A stretch of DNA of 64,000 nucleotides from Acidobacteriota bacterium (GCA_019639235.1 JAHBSG010000005.1:1-64000), one strand, 5' to 3'. Positions 33,776 to 43,476 are shown, counted from the first letter of the stretch. Notes: generated by a model not told the origin, from the sequence alone. A program made the numbers and translations.

Positions 33776-35431
33776 ATGAGAAAAAACCTATTTGCTTTAC
33801 TGCTGTTCGTCAGCCTTCTTGCGCCGGGCTTTGCCCTGGCACAAGCACCCGTCCGGATAACGCCGGCCGAACGCCGCATCGCCGAGACCATCACCGCCGA
33901 TAAGCTCAGCAACTGGCTGCACTTTGTCGCGTCCGATGCGATGGCCGGCCGCGATACGCCCTCGCAGGGCCTGGACGTAACGGCCGAGTTCCTGAAAATG
34001 AACCTCTCGCGTTGGGGCTTTAAGCCCGCCGGCGACAACGGCACATTCTTTCAGAAGATGGCCCTCAGGCGTGACGGCATCAATGCAGCAGAGACCTTCG
34101 TGACGGTTAATGGACAGAAATTCGACTATGGCGTCGATCTGGTCAGGGTTTCCGGAACAGATACCGGCACGATGTCGCCGAAGATCGTCTTTGCTGGCAA
34201 CGGATGGATGGTCAAGTCAAAGAATCTGAATCCCTATGCGGGCATTGACGTCCGCGGCAAGATCATTGCCGTCTATGGCGAAGGGCAGATCGGCGGCCGA
34301 AATCTGGTCCCGCTTCCGGCCGGCGTCACGCAGGCGGACCTGACCGGCGAACGCGGAACTGACTGGGCAGATGCCGTGACCTACGCCCGCAACAACGGAG
34401 CCGCCGGCGTAATGGTACTCGCCTCGAGCTTCCTCAACGACAATTGGGGTGCTGTGGTTCAAAACTTTGGCCGTTCGCGAACGGTCGTCGATAAGCTGCA
34501 GCCGGCCGTTGCCAATCAAGGCGGTGCACCGCAGCCGACGGTATTCATCGCCTCGCGTAAACTGACCGAAGCGATCTTCGCCGGCGAGGCCGGGAACCCG
34601 GTTGCCGGAGCTGCGAATTCCTTTGAAGTAGGCAAAAACTTTAGCCTCAGCATCGCCCTTAAACCGGAGATCGTTCACACGCAGAACGTCGTCGCCCTGT
34701 GGGAGGGCGGTGATCCGACGCTGAAGAAAGAGATGGTCGCCATTGGAGCCCACTACGACCACGTCGGAACAAATCCGAACGCACCGGGCGAGGATAAGAT
34801 CTGGAACGGGGCCGATGATGACGGCTCGGGCACGGTCGCCCTTCTCGCGATGGCCGAGGCGTTAGCCGTTTCAAAGGTACGGCCGAAGCGTTCGGTGCTT
34901 TTCGTCTGGCACGCCGGTGAGGAAAAGGGCCTTTGGGGAGCTGAGTACTTTAACAAGTTTCCGACCGTTGACATCAAGAACGTAATCGCCCAGCTCAACA
35001 TCGATATGATCGGCCGAAGCAAAAAACCCGGCGATACGAACCCGCGAAACAAAGACCTCGCCGGTCCGAATGAGGTTTATGTCATCGGCTCTGAGATGAT
35101 GAGCTCGACGCTCGGAGCCATAACAAAGGGCACGAACAACGGGTTCCTCAAGCTCGACTACAACTATAAGTACGACGACCCGAAGGACACGAACCGCTTC
35201 TTCTTCCGGTCAGACCACTTCCACTATGCGGTCAATGGGATCCCGATCGCGTTTTGGTTCACGGGCGTTCATGAGGACTACCACCAACCCAGCGACCATC
35301 CGGACAAGATCGATTACGCGAAGTATGAGAAGATCACCCGGACGATCTTTCTGACGATGTGGGAACTGACCGACCTGAGGGAACGGCCCAAGGTTGATAA
35401 GGACCTGCCGCCGGAACTCCGCGAGCGGTAA
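33776..35431 (+). CDS. M28 family zinc aminopeptidase, secreted
   Basis: The 551-residue protein has a signal peptide (to FALAQA). A protease-associated-like inserted domain (about 130-300) is followed by the M28 catalytic domain. Zinc ligands appear as H in IGAHYDHVG, bridging D in NGADDDGSG, E pair in WHAGEEKGLWG, D in LNIDMIGRSK, and the last H in YHQPSDHPDKID. The TTGGAGAG ribosome binding site fixes the ATG at 33776. It probably trims peptides outside the cytoplasm. Confidence 0.94.
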   Translation: MRKNLFALLLFVSLLAPGFALAQAPVRITPAERRIAETITADKLSNWLHFVASDAMAGRDTPSQGLDVTAEFLKMNLSRWGFKPAGDNGTFFQKMALRRDGINAAETFVTVNGQKFDYGVDLVRVSGTDTGTMSPKIVFAGNGWMVKSKNLNPYAGIDVRGKIIAVYGEGQIGGRNLVPLPAGVTQADLTGERGTDWADAVTYARNNGAAGVMVLASSFLNDNWGAVVQNFGRSRTVVDKLQPAVANQGGAPQPTVFIASRKLTEAIFAGEAGNPVAGAANSFEVGKNFSLSIALKPEIVHTQNVVALWEGGDPTLKKEMVAIGAHYDHVGTNPNAPGEDKIWNGADDDGSGTVALLAMAEALAVSKVRPKRSVLFVWHAGEEKGLWGAEYFNKFPTVDIKNVIAQLNIDMIGRSKKPGDTNPRNKDLAGPNEVYVIGSEMMSSTLGAITKGTNNGFLKLDYNYKYDDPKDTNRFFFRSDHFHYAVNGIPIAFWFTGVHEDYHQPSDHPDKIDYAKYEKITRTIFLTMWELTDLRERPKVDKDLPPELRER

Positions 35432-35439
35432 TAAAAAAA

Positions 35440-35468
35440 GAGGCTGTCCGATCGGGCAGCCTCTTCTT
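35440..35468. terminator. Bidirectional terminator between convergent genes
   Basis: A perfect 10-bp stem (GAGGCTGTCC with GGGCAGCCTC, one G-U pair) around GATC has an A-run on the left and TTCTT on the right. It serves both the M28 peptidase and the minus-strand gene ending at 35485. Confidence 0.9.
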
Positions 35469-35484
35469 CATTCTGTTCCAGCAA

Positions 35485-36720
35485 CTATTTCTCTGCTGAA
35501 GTTAGCACGACCTCAACGCGGGTCAGGAATTTGCCGATCAGCTCATTCTTAAGCTGGCCGAAGTTCTTGACCGCAGCCGGGTTTTTGTTCTCGGCGTTCG
35601 GGAAGATGCCGCTTTCCTCGGCGGTCAGTTCCATTTCTCCGGCACGCTCGGCCGTGATAGCTTCTTCCGCGTCCATGTAGAACACTCCGGAAAACCGCTC
35701 GGCTATCTTTCGTGCATCGGCGTCGTCGATGATGCGGACGATCTTTTCCATCATCTGCGATGCCTGGTAGGGTTCCATTCCTTCGCGAAGCTGCTCGGCC
35801 ATCTTTGCCACGAGCCGCGAATCGCCCCACCGCGAAACGAGTTCGATCAGGACCCGGTCACCCTCGGCCATCTGCGGAAACTCGTTGTCCTCGCCGGCCG
35901 GTTCGGCCTTGATCTCGAGTGCCAGGGCAAGCAGTTCTTCCTTCTGCGAGGCCGTAAGCGTACGGGCAAGCTTCGAGCTGCTGTCCTGCGGGTTCGCCGT
36001 CAGTTCCTTCAGTTCTTCGGCTTCCCATTCTTCGAGGCCTTCTGCCGAAGCCTTTCGTTCTTTCAGATAATCAAGCCGCTGCTGCCGATACTCACCGCTC
36101 TCGATCGAGGTCAAAAGTTCGAACACGCCTTCCCAGCGGGTCTGCGGATCGCGGGCGACGTCCATCAGCCAACCGACCACCGCTTCGTCCTTGGGTTCGC
36201 CGTTGGCGAAAAGGCTGTTCAAGCTGCCGATCATCTTTTCGTAGGCGGACATCTGCTCGGCTTCGAGCTTTTTCTCGGCATCGCGGTAGTGCGAAAGCAC
36301 GAGTTTGTCTTTGTTCTCTTCGTCACGCTTTACGAAAAGCATGACCGTATCGCCGACCTTCGTGCCGACCATATGCTCTTCCGGGCCTTCCTCGACCGGT
36401 TCCGGCTGCTGGCCGGTGTAGCGGTATTCCTGATCGTCGAAAGCGATGAACTTACGTGTTTCGCCCTTAAGCGTCGATGAGATCGAGAACTGCCGTTGAA
36501 TGCCGACCACCTGGTAGTCGTCGCCGGATTCGATGATGCCGGTCTCAACCTCGCGGTCGAGCTTGGCGATATGTATCTCGGTGCTTTCGCGGTAAAGGGC
36601 AAGCACGGTCTTTGGCGGTTCTTCTTCGCAGCGGCGTGCTTGGGTGCTCAAAGGAGCGGTCAGGATGGAAACTACCGCCACGGCGGCGGATGCGGCTAGT
36701 GCTAGGCGTGATCTAAGCAT
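35485..36720 (-). CDS. Secreted helical protein of unknown function
   Basis: The 411-residue protein has a signal peptide (MLRSRLALAASAAVAVVSIL, ending near STQARR). A beta-rich N-terminal part follows (KTVLALYRESTEIHIAKLD), then a long acidic helical part with HEAT/TPR-like spacing (about 150-340). No family was recognised. GAGGTAACGAAGATC precedes the ATG at 36720. It lies downstream of rsmI on the same strand with a 136-nt gap in which I see no other feature. Confidence 0.7.
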   Translation of the reverse strand: MLRSRLALAASAAVAVVSILTAPLSTQARRCEEEPPKTVLALYRESTEIHIAKLDREVETGIIESGDDYQVVGIQRQFSISSTLKGETRKFIAFDDQEYRYTGQQPEPVEEGPEEHMVGTKVGDTVMLFVKRDEENKDKLVLSHYRDAEKKLEAEQMSAYEKMIGSLNSLFANGEPKDEAVVGWLMDVARDPQTRWEGVFELLTSIESGEYRQQRLDYLKERKASAEGLEEWEAEELKELTANPQDSSSKLARTLTASQKEELLALALEIKAEPAGEDNEFPQMAEGDRVLIELVSRWGDSRLVAKMAEQLREGMEPYQASQMMEKIVRIIDDADARKIAERFSGVFYMDAEEAITAERAGEMELTAEESGIFPNAENKNPAAVKNFGQLKNELIGKFLTRVEVVLTSAEK

Positions 36721-36856
36721 GATCTTCGTTACCTCGGCTTTCAGCGAAATCTTAGGAGACTGCGCTTTCTCAGAATCCTCTTCTCGATCAAAAGTTGCTT
36801 GCGGACGCTTTGGTCCGTGCAGAAAATTTCAAAGTTGGAGCTTTTCGGGCGGAAGG

Positions 36857-37690
36857 CTAGTCACCGTCGATATGCAAAAGCCTGTAGGCCTCGGAGCGGT
36901 TAATGCCAGCTTCCTTCGCCGCTTTCTTCAGTGCTTCGCGGGGCGATAACCCCTCTGCCTCAAGAGCTTTGACCCGTTCTTTCAAATCCGGAGCGTCCGT
37001 TTCGGCGTTTTCAGCCGCTGAACTGACCCGGTCAATAACTAGAACGAATTCGCCTTTGGCTTTTGCATCAAATTTCTTTATGAGCTCACTTATTTTTCCG
37101 GTGAGCGTTTCTTCGTGGAGTTTTGAGAGTTCGCGGGAGATGGCTGTCTGCCGGTCGCCGAGCACGGCGAGGCAATCGGCAAGGCTTGCGGCGATCCGGT
37201 GCGGCGACTCGTAGAAGACGAGAGTTGCAGGTATTTCGGCACATTCGCGGAGCCGCTTTCGCCGCTGGCCCGGCCGCGAGGGAAGAAATCCGCCAAAGAA
37301 AATAGCATCGGTCCCAAGCCCCGAGGCAGCGACCGCCGCTGCCAAAGCGGACGGCCCGGGCACAGAGATCACCTGAATACCGGCTTCGTGGGCGGCCCGG
37401 ACGAGAGGCACGCCGGGGTCGCTGATCGCCGGCGTTCCGGCATCTGAAACTAACGCGACCGAGATGCCGCTTACGAGTTTGCTTATGAGTTCGGCCGACC
37501 GCTGCTGCTCGTTGTGTTCGTGATAGCTGATCAACTCCGCCTTGATGGCAAAATGGTTGAGCAGTCTCTGCGTGTGGCGGGTGTCTTCGCAGGCAATGAT
37601 GCCAACGCTCCGCAGTATCTCGACGGCACGCGGTGAGATGTCGCCGAGATTGCCGATCGGCGTCGGAACGATGTAAAGCGTGCCTGCCAT
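36857..37690 (-). CDS. rsmI: 16S rRNA (cytidine-1402-2'-O)-methyltransferase
   Basis: The 277-residue SAM-dependent enzyme methylates the ribose of C1402 in 16S rRNA. Signatures are TLYIVPTPIGNLGDISPRA, CEDTRHTQRLLNHF, VALVSDAGTPAISDPGVPLV, and VFYESPHRIAASL. The C-terminal tail (SPREALKKAAKEAGINRSEA) is the family's small helical domain. The ATG at 37690 gives the usual N-terminus; a GTG three codons upstream is the alternative. Confidence 0.96.
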   Translation of the reverse strand: MAGTLYIVPTPIGNLGDISPRAVEILRSVGIIACEDTRHTQRLLNHFAIKAELISYHEHNEQQRSAELISKLVSGISVALVSDAGTPAISDPGVPLVRAAHEAGIQVISVPGPSALAAAVAASGLGTDAIFFGGFLPSRPGQRRKRLRECAEIPATLVFYESPHRIAASLADCLAVLGDRQTAISRELSKLHEETLTGKISELIKKFDAKAKGEFVLVIDRVSSAAENAETDAPDLKERVKALEAEGLSPREALKKAAKEAGINRSEAYRLLHIDGD

Positions 37691-37716
37691 ATTCGTCACT
37701 CAAGCCACTTTAATAC

Positions 37717-37746
37717 AAAAAAAGCCGGACGCGTTAACGCCCGGCC
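37717..37746 (-). terminator. Rho-independent terminator of the Arg/Asp-rich protein gene
   Basis: On the minus strand GCCGGGCGTT pairs imperfectly with AACGCGTCCGGC and is followed by seven T residues. Confidence 0.8.
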
Positions 37747-37774
37747 TTAATATGATATGGCGATCTTTAACTTA

Positions 37775-38419
37775 CTAGAAGGGCCACGGGAAGCCGCCGC
37801 GGTTACGCGGGAAATTTCCGCGGTTATTGTAGCCGTAGCCATAGACCTGGGCGACAACATTCAGGTCCTGCCGAATGCGGTTCCACTCGTTCTGTGCCTG
37901 GCGGCTGACGCGGACACTACGCATCTCCTGCTCGATCTCCCGGCCGAGGTCAAGCACCCTGCGTGCTTCATCACGGCTACCGTTCAGGTTGCGGCCATTG
38001 CCGTACTCGTCGCGAAGGTCGTCGGTAGCTCTACGGAATCGGTCAGCCAGATCCTCAAGACGGCTTACATTTCCATTCCGCCCGCCCCAGTTTCCGCCCC
38101 AGCGGTCGTTGCGGTCCCGTCCGCCCCAGCGGTCATTTCGGTCGTTGCGGTCGCGGCGGCCCCAACGGTCGTCACGATCGTCACGCCGGTCGTTGCGGCG
38201 ATCCTCGATGCGGTCGGTCGTGCGCTCAAAGTTGCGTGCACGGTTCTTGAGATTCTCGAGCGTTCCGCGGATGTTGCGGTTGTAGCTGCCACGTCCGTAA
38301 TAGTCGTCGTTTCGATCACGGTCGCGGTCGCGCCACTGTGCAGAGGCGACCGTAGGCAGAGCCATCACAGCAAGTGCGAAAGCGGCGATCGCTATAGTTC
38401 CTTTAAGATTCTTCAACAT
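37775..38419 (-). CDS. Secreted Arg/Asp/Asn/Gly-rich repeat protein
   Basis: The 214-residue protein has a signal peptide (MLKNLKGTIAIAAFALAVMA to VASAQ). Residues 28-115 are dominated by Arg, Asp, Asn, Gly and Trp, with units such as DRWGGRDRND and DRWGGNWGG. A helical C-terminal domain with RQAQNEWNRIRQDLNVVAQV follows. A clear AAGGAAGGT ribosome binding site fixes the start. No family was recognised. The balanced charges (RD, RN pairs) suggest a disordered, polyampholytic exported protein. Confidence 0.8.
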   Translation of the reverse strand: MLKNLKGTIAIAAFALAVMALPTVASAQWRDRDRDRNDDYYGRGSYNRNIRGTLENLKNRARNFERTTDRIEDRRNDRRDDRDDRWGRRDRNDRNDRWGGRDRNDRWGGNWGGRNGNVSRLEDLADRFRRATDDLRDEYGNGRNLNGSRDEARRVLDLGREIEQEMRSVRVSRQAQNEWNRIRQDLNVVAQVYGYGYNNRGNFPRNRGGFPWPF

Positions 38420-38571
38420 AATTTCTTTACCTTCCTTTTTTGTACTTGCAATGGTTCTGCCATTGCCCGGTGAACTATTCGGCAAAGCGCGTGCCAAAAC
38501 CGCGGCATTCAGGTCGTGCGGCGATAACACTCGCGTTTACAATAACTTACAAGACCTGACAAAAATGGAAA

Positions 38572-38603
38572 GAAAAGGGCCCCGCACCTTCCGATGCGAG
38601 GCC
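38572..38603 (-). terminator. Rho-independent terminator of the S8 peptidase gene
   Basis: On the minus strand GGCCTCGCA pairs with TGCGGGGCC (one G-U) around TCGGAAGG and is followed by CTTTTCTTT. Confidence 0.85.
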
Positions 38604-38642
38604 TGCTCCAAATCGTCGGTGGCCGACGGATATGGTCGAGTT

Positions 38643-40064
38643 CTATTTGGCGAGTGCCTTGGCGGCGTTGATGCGGCCACCGGAGACGACCTTGCCGTTG
38701 AGTGAATCGATCTTATCGGTAGCTGCGAGCAGCCGCTTGCGGAGTGTTTCGACCGTTATTTCCGGATCGGCGGCGATCATAAGTGCAGCGATGCCCGAAA
38801 CGTGCGGTGTCGCCATCGAGGTGCCTGAGGCTTCTCGGAATGATTCCTTGAGCCATGTCGATACGATGTCGCGGCCCGGAGCGGCAACGTGTACCGTCTT
38901 TGCCCCGTAATTTGAGAACGACGAGAGCGAATCGTTGCGGTCGAGTGCGGCGACGCTGATAACGTTCGGCAGATCGTAGTTCGAGGGGTAGTGCGGCCGA
39001 CTGTCGTTGTTGGTCGAGGAATTTCCGGCAGCCGCGATGAAGAGAATGCCGTTCTCGCCGGCGGCGCGAATGGCATCTTCAAGCGCTTTCGAATACTGCG
39101 TCGAGCCCCAGCTTGCCGAGATGATGCGGACGTTTACGCCGTTCTGCTTTCGGTCGATGGCATAGTTGATCGCCTCGATGGCGTCCTTCGTCGTGCCAAA
39201 GCCTCCGCGGCCGAGAAACTTGAGCGGCATTATCTGCACGTTCCAGTTGACGCCGGTGATCCCGAGGTCGTTGTCGCCCTCTGCACCGATCACACCTGCG
39301 CAATGCGTTCCGTGGCCGTTGTCGTCCATCGGATCGGCAAGATTGCTCTGGGCGTTAAAGCCAAACCGGTCATTGAAGGTGCCGAGCTGTGCGTCAGAGT
39401 ATTGCGGAACATTGTCCGGCCGCGTCCACATATTTGCGACGAGGTCCGGATGTGTGTAGTCAACGCCCGTGTCGAGCACGGCGACGACCACCTCTTCGCT
39501 GCCTTTGGTCTGTTCCCAAGCCTTTTGGGCATCGATGTCCGCACGCGACTTGCCGCCATTCTCGCCGCTGTTAAAAAGCGCCCATTGATCGTTGAAGTAA
39601 GGATCGTTCGGTGAATTCACCGGAGCTTCATCGCGGCGTTCGGCAACCGGCCGGAAATCCGGCAACTCTGTCTCGATACGAAAATTCGGCTCGGCATAAT
39701 CGACCAGGTCCGCCAACGCCCGATACTGTGCCGCGACCGTTTCAGGGTCTGCGTTGTCGAGGTCATCAATCGACTGCAATCCGCCGACGTATTCGATGCG
39801 GTCCTCGATCCGGTCATTGAAACGCCGCGTTAGCCGCTCGATCTCCGAACGCGAAACTCCGGACTTGAACCGCACCAGAACTTCGGGCTCGGCATCGGCA
39901 CGGAACTGCTTGGCCTCGCCCGAGTTGTTGCGGGCAAGGTCGCGTGTTTCCGACGTCGCGGGCCTCAGGCCCGACCGCCAGCGGTCGATCTGGCCGAGCA
40001 CGCCGGCGATGGTTATAAGCACGAGTGCTATGGCGAAGTGGATAAGAAAATTATTGCGGTTCAT
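38643..40064 (-). CDS. S8 family subtilisin-like serine peptidase
   Basis: The 473-residue protease has an N-terminal membrane/signal helix (FLIHFAIALVLITIAGVLG). An inhibitor-I9-like prodomain follows (EVLVRFKSGVSRSEIERLTR). The catalytic domain has Asp198 (VAVLDTGVDYTHPDL), His251 (NGHGTHCAGVIGA) and Ser416 (GTSMATPHVSG), plus the oxyanion Asn in AAAGNSS. It should act outside the cytoplasm. It lies 15 nt downstream of the small hypothetical gene at 40080-40361, so the two are probably one transcript. Confidence 0.95.
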   Translation of the reverse strand: MNRNNFLIHFAIALVLITIAGVLGQIDRWRSGLRPATSETRDLARNNSGEAKQFRADAEPEVLVRFKSGVSRSEIERLTRRFNDRIEDRIEYVGGLQSIDDLDNADPETVAAQYRALADLVDYAEPNFRIETELPDFRPVAERRDEAPVNSPNDPYFNDQWALFNSGENGGKSRADIDAQKAWEQTKGSEEVVVAVLDTGVDYTHPDLVANMWTRPDNVPQYSDAQLGTFNDRFGFNAQSNLADPMDDNGHGTHCAGVIGAEGDNDLGITGVNWNVQIMPLKFLGRGGFGTTKDAIEAINYAIDRKQNGVNVRIISASWGSTQYSKALEDAIRAAGENGILFIAAAGNSSTNNDSRPHYPSNYDLPNVISVAALDRNDSLSSFSNYGAKTVHVAAPGRDIVSTWLKESFREASGTSMATPHVSGIAALMIAADPEITVETLRKRLLAATDKIDSLNGKVVSGGRINAAKALAK

Positions 40065-40079
40065 ACTGCTTTACTCCGA

Positions 40080-40361
40080 TCAATAAACGATAACGTGGTT
40101 GCGGCCCTTGAAGTCCTTCAGCCGAAGCTGATACTTGTCCGCGCGATATTCGTACTCTTTGCCCTTTGAAGCAAGCCCGATCTTCCAACCGGTGGCGATC
40201 ATCTGGGCCGCCATCTCGCCGTCCTCCGGAGCGCCGAGCGACATATCCGGAAACTCCGTGCTCGCGACGCGCTTTACGCTGATCTCGCTTACGGGGACGC
40301 CGAGGCGCTCGGCGAGGTCCTTTTTGGAACGCTCGACGGCACTTTTTTCATCAAACTTCAT
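40080..40361 (-). CDS. Small protein with 'PDxSLGxPExG' domain, unknown function
   Basis: The 93-residue protein reads AVERSKKDLAERLGVPVSEI, then STEFPDMSLGAPEDGEMAAQ and GKEYEYRADKYQLRLKDF. I recall this pattern (a DLAxRLGV helix followed by WPDxSLGxPExG) as a small domain often seen in longer exported proteins; here it stands alone without a signal peptide. Function is unknown. A GAGGTTACC ribosome binding site precedes the ATG. The S8 peptidase gene follows by 15 nt, so it could be a chaperone or inhibitor-like partner, which is a guess. Confidence 0.7.
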   Translation of the reverse strand: MKFDEKSAVERSKKDLAERLGVPVSEISVKRVASTEFPDMSLGAPEDGEMAAQMIATGWKIGLASKGKEYEYRADKYQLRLKDFKGRNHVIVY

Positions 40362-40456
40362 TGGTAACCTCGATTTTCTGATTTTTTGTGCACTTAAGTC
40401 AATATTAATACGCCTTAAGAGCGGTAAGGTTCCCGTCTGATATCGGCCCCGAAAGG

Positions 40457-41011
40457 TCAGGCGGCGGCACGCCGGGCCGGCGGGCGGAAGTTGCGCGTTA
40501 TTTCAACAAGGGCGGGAAGGATGTAAGTGCCGCAGGCAAAGCCGAGGATAAGCCCGGTCAGTGTGCGGGTGAAGAAGTTGTTTTCCCAGATGCCGAAGAC
40601 CGTAAGGGCCCAATCGATCGCCATCGGCACGGCCGAGAGCAGAAGCCAAATGCGCGGCAGCGGTTCAATATTCTCAACGCTTCGCCAGAGCGGATACGCG
40701 ACTACCGCCGCAAAAAGCCCTGCGTAGACGGCAAAACACCGCGAACAGACGCCGAACTGATGGCCGAACGCGAAAAACGAACGTTCCGGTATCTGATGGC
40801 AGATATAGCCGAAGAAGCTGAATACAGAACTACCGGCCGAAGCATGTCCGGCGGCGTGAAGCAACGAAGGAGAAATGATCAAAAGAAGCCAAGCGGCCGC
40901 GACCATGCCCGTGGCGGCAACAACCCGAACGGCCTGCCGCTGCAGAACGCCGGTCGTATCTATTGATGTGTATTCGTCGGCTCCGCGTGCCATCTTTTCC
41001 AAATCTATCAT
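40457..41011 (-). CDS. DUF2085 family membrane protein
   Basis: The 184-residue protein has four membrane helices (about 28-52, 95-115, 120-140 and 145-170). The DUF2085 motif GYICHQIPERSFFAFGHQFG is followed by VCSRCFAVYAG. The Cys/His pattern suggests metal or heme binding, but the family function is unknown. It is 26 nt downstream of ppsA on the same strand. Confidence 0.88.
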   Translation of the reverse strand: MIDLEKMARGADEYTSIDTTGVLQRQAVRVVAATGMVAAAWLLLIISPSLLHAAGHASAGSSVFSFFGYICHQIPERSFFAFGHQFGVCSRCFAVYAGLFAAVVAYPLWRSVENIEPLPRIWLLLSAVPMAIDWALTVFGIWENNFFTRTLTGLILGFACGTYILPALVEITRNFRPPARRAAA

Positions 41012-41037
41012 TTCCGGCCCGCGGCGTGTAAGCCGGC

Positions 41038-43467
41038 TCAGGACCCTGTGCTGCCTGCCGAGCTTTTCATCTTTCGCTCGGTCTCAAGGATGTGGTGCGT
41101 AGCGCTGATGACCGTATCGGGGTTGAGCGAGATCGAATTGATGCCGCGTTCGACGAGGAAATCGGCAAACTCCGGATAGTCCGATGGAGCCTGGCCGCAG
41201 ATGCCGATCTTTTTGCCGTTGCGGCGAGCGGCCTCTATCGCCATCGCGACCATCTTCATAACAGCTCCGTCGCGTTCATCAAAAAGATGAGCGACCATCT
41301 CCGAATCGCGGTCGAGCCCGAGGGCAAGCTGCGTCAGGTCGTTCGAGCCGATCGAGTAGCCGTCGAATACCTGAAGGAACTCATCGGCAAAGACGACGTT
41401 TGCCGGGAGTTCGCACATGGCGTAGATCTCAAGGTCGTTGTCGCCTTGTTTGAGCCCATGCTCGGCCATCAGGGCGATGACCTTTTCGCCCTCGGCAACG
41501 GTCCTGCAGAACGGGATCATCGCTTTCACGTTCGTCAGGCCCATGTCCTCGCGGACCCGCTGCATCGCCAGGCACTCAAGCCGGAAGCCTGCCTTATAGC
41601 GATCGTCGTAATAGCGCGAAGCGCCGCGGAAGCCGAGCATCGGATTTTCTTCATGCGGCTCAAATTCGGCACCGCCGATCAGCATCGCGTATTCATTCGA
41701 TTTGAAGTCGGACATCCGGACGATCACCGGCTTCGGGTAAAATGCCGCGGCAATTCGGCCGATGCCTTCGGCCAGCGAGCGGACAAAGAACTCCTTCGGG
41801 TCCTCTTCCAGAATGCGCTCCGAAATGAGCTGAACATCCTCGCGGCTCCGCAGCCGCGGATAGTTGACCAAAGCCATCGGGTGAATGCCGATGTGGTTGT
41901 TGATGATGAACTCGAGCCGGGCGAGGCCGACGCCGTCATTCGGCAGCCGCGAGACATTGAACGCGTGGTCGGGGTCGCCGACGTTCATCATTATCTGCGT
42001 CCGCGGCCGCTCGTCGGAGGAGATCTTGTGCCGCTTTACCTCGAAGTCGATCTTGCCGTAATAGATATTCCCTACGTCGCCTTCGGCGCAGCTTACGGTG
42101 ATGTCCGTCCCGCCCTTTACCTTCTCGGTCGCGTCGCCGGTACCGACGATGCAGGGAATGCCGAGCTCGCGGCTGATGATGGCCGAGTGGCAGGTGCGGC
42201 CGCCGCGTTCGGTTACGATGGCCGATGCCTTTTTCATTATCGGCTCCCAAGCCGGGTCGGTCGCCGAGGTGACGAGTATCTCGCCTTCCTTGAAGGAACT
42301 AAGCTTGCTCGGGTCGAGCAGAACGTGGGCCTTGCCGTGACCGATGCGGTTGCCGACCGCGACGCCCGAGGAGAGCGGCGCGCCGTGGATGCCGGTCAGT
42401 GTGTAGGTCTCAATGTAGTTATTGTCCTGCTGGGCGTGGACGGTTTCGGGCCGAGCCTGCAGGATGTAGAGCTCGCCAGTAACGCCGTCCTTCGCCCACT
42501 CGATATCCATCGGCTGCGAGCGGCCGGCGATCTTCGAGTAGTGGTCCTCGATGGCGCAGGCCCACTTCGCCAGCTGCAAAACCTCGAACCCGGCAAGGCA
42601 CAGCCTTTTTCTTTGCGATTCAACGACGTCGCGGACCTGCGTGCCGCTGCCGTCATCGGCAAAGACCATTTTCACTTCCTTTACGCCGAGCTTGCGCGTT
42701 ACGATCGGCCGAAAGCCCTGCTTGAGCGTCGGCTTGAAGACGATCCATTCGTCCGGCGTCGTCATTCCCTGAACGACCGCCTCGCCGAGCCCCCAAGCAC
42801 CGTTGATGACGACCGCATCGCGGAAACCGCTTTCGGTATCGAGCGTGAACATCACACCCGAGCAGGCGGCATCCGAGCGGACCATCGGTTGGATGCCGAT
42901 CGAGAGCGCGACATCGAAGTGGTCAAAACCTTTCGCAGTCCGGTAGCTGATCGCTCGGTCGGTCCAGAGCGAGGCGTAGCACTCGTGGCAGGCCTCGATC
43001 AGGCGTTCATCGCCGCGGACGTTAAGGATCGTGTCCTGCTGGCCGGCGAACGAGGCGTCGGGAAGGTCTTCGGCGGTTGCCGAGGAACGCACCGCGACCT
43101 CGAAAGATTTTTTGCCGATCCGTTCGCCGAGCCTTTCATAGGCGTCCTTGATCGCCGCCTCGACCTCGGGCGGGAACGGCGTTTCGAGCATCAGCCGCCG
43201 TGCCTCGCTGCCGACGCGGGCAAGCTCATCAACGTCGTTGACGTCAAGCCCCTTGAGCAACTCTCGGAGCCGTTTGCGAAGCCCGCCGGTCTCAAGCAGG
43301 ACCTCGTATGCGTGGCTTGTCGTCGAGAAGCCGTCAACGGCATTGACGCCCTGCGTCGTCAGTTCGCGGAAGAGCTCGCCGAGGCTTGCGCATTTACCGC
43401 CGACGAGGGCAACATCGCCCGCTCCGACCTGCGAGAGGTCGAGTACATATGGTTTGCTTTCGGTCAT
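41038..43467 (-). CDS. ppsA: Phosphoenolpyruvate synthase
   Basis: The 809-residue enzyme converts pyruvate, ATP and water to PEP, AMP and phosphate for gluconeogenesis. The N-terminal ATP-binding domain shows VGGKCASLGELFRE and VRSSATAEDLPDASFAGQQD. The central phosphohistidine domain has His in GGRTCHSAIISRELGIPCIV. The C-terminal PEP-binding barrel has MIPFCRTVAEG, GSNDLTQLALGLDRD and a catalytic Cys in ICGQAPSDYPEFADFL. The length is typical. It lies 9 nt downstream of a radical SAM gene and about 2 kb from glpX, also gluconeogenic. Confidence 0.96.
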   Translation of the reverse strand: MTESKPYVLDLSQVGAGDVALVGGKCASLGELFRELTTQGVNAVDGFSTTSHAYEVLLETGGLRKRLRELLKGLDVNDVDELARVGSEARRLMLETPFPPEVEAAIKDAYERLGERIGKKSFEVAVRSSATAEDLPDASFAGQQDTILNVRGDERLIEACHECYASLWTDRAISYRTAKGFDHFDVALSIGIQPMVRSDAACSGVMFTLDTESGFRDAVVINGAWGLGEAVVQGMTTPDEWIVFKPTLKQGFRPIVTRKLGVKEVKMVFADDGSGTQVRDVVESQRKRLCLAGFEVLQLAKWACAIEDHYSKIAGRSQPMDIEWAKDGVTGELYILQARPETVHAQQDNNYIETYTLTGIHGAPLSSGVAVGNRIGHGKAHVLLDPSKLSSFKEGEILVTSATDPAWEPIMKKASAIVTERGGRTCHSAIISRELGIPCIVGTGDATEKVKGGTDITVSCAEGDVGNIYYGKIDFEVKRHKISSDERPRTQIMMNVGDPDHAFNVSRLPNDGVGLARLEFIINNHIGIHPMALVNYPRLRSREDVQLISERILEEDPKEFFVRSLAEGIGRIAAAFYPKPVIVRMSDFKSNEYAMLIGGAEFEPHEENPMLGFRGASRYYDDRYKAGFRLECLAMQRVREDMGLTNVKAMIPFCRTVAEGEKVIALMAEHGLKQGDNDLEIYAMCELPANVVFADEFLQVFDGYSIGSNDLTQLALGLDRDSEMVAHLFDERDGAVMKMVAMAIEAARRNGKKIGICGQAPSDYPEFADFLVERGINSISLNPDTVISATHHILETERKMKSSAGSTGS

Positions 43468-43476
43468 AAAGTGTCT

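Noticed and set aside
37757..38473. A Val/Ala-rich frame opposite the Arg/Asp-rich secreted protein
   Set aside because: The minus-strand gene has a ribosome binding site, signal peptide and terminator; the plus-strand frame has none.
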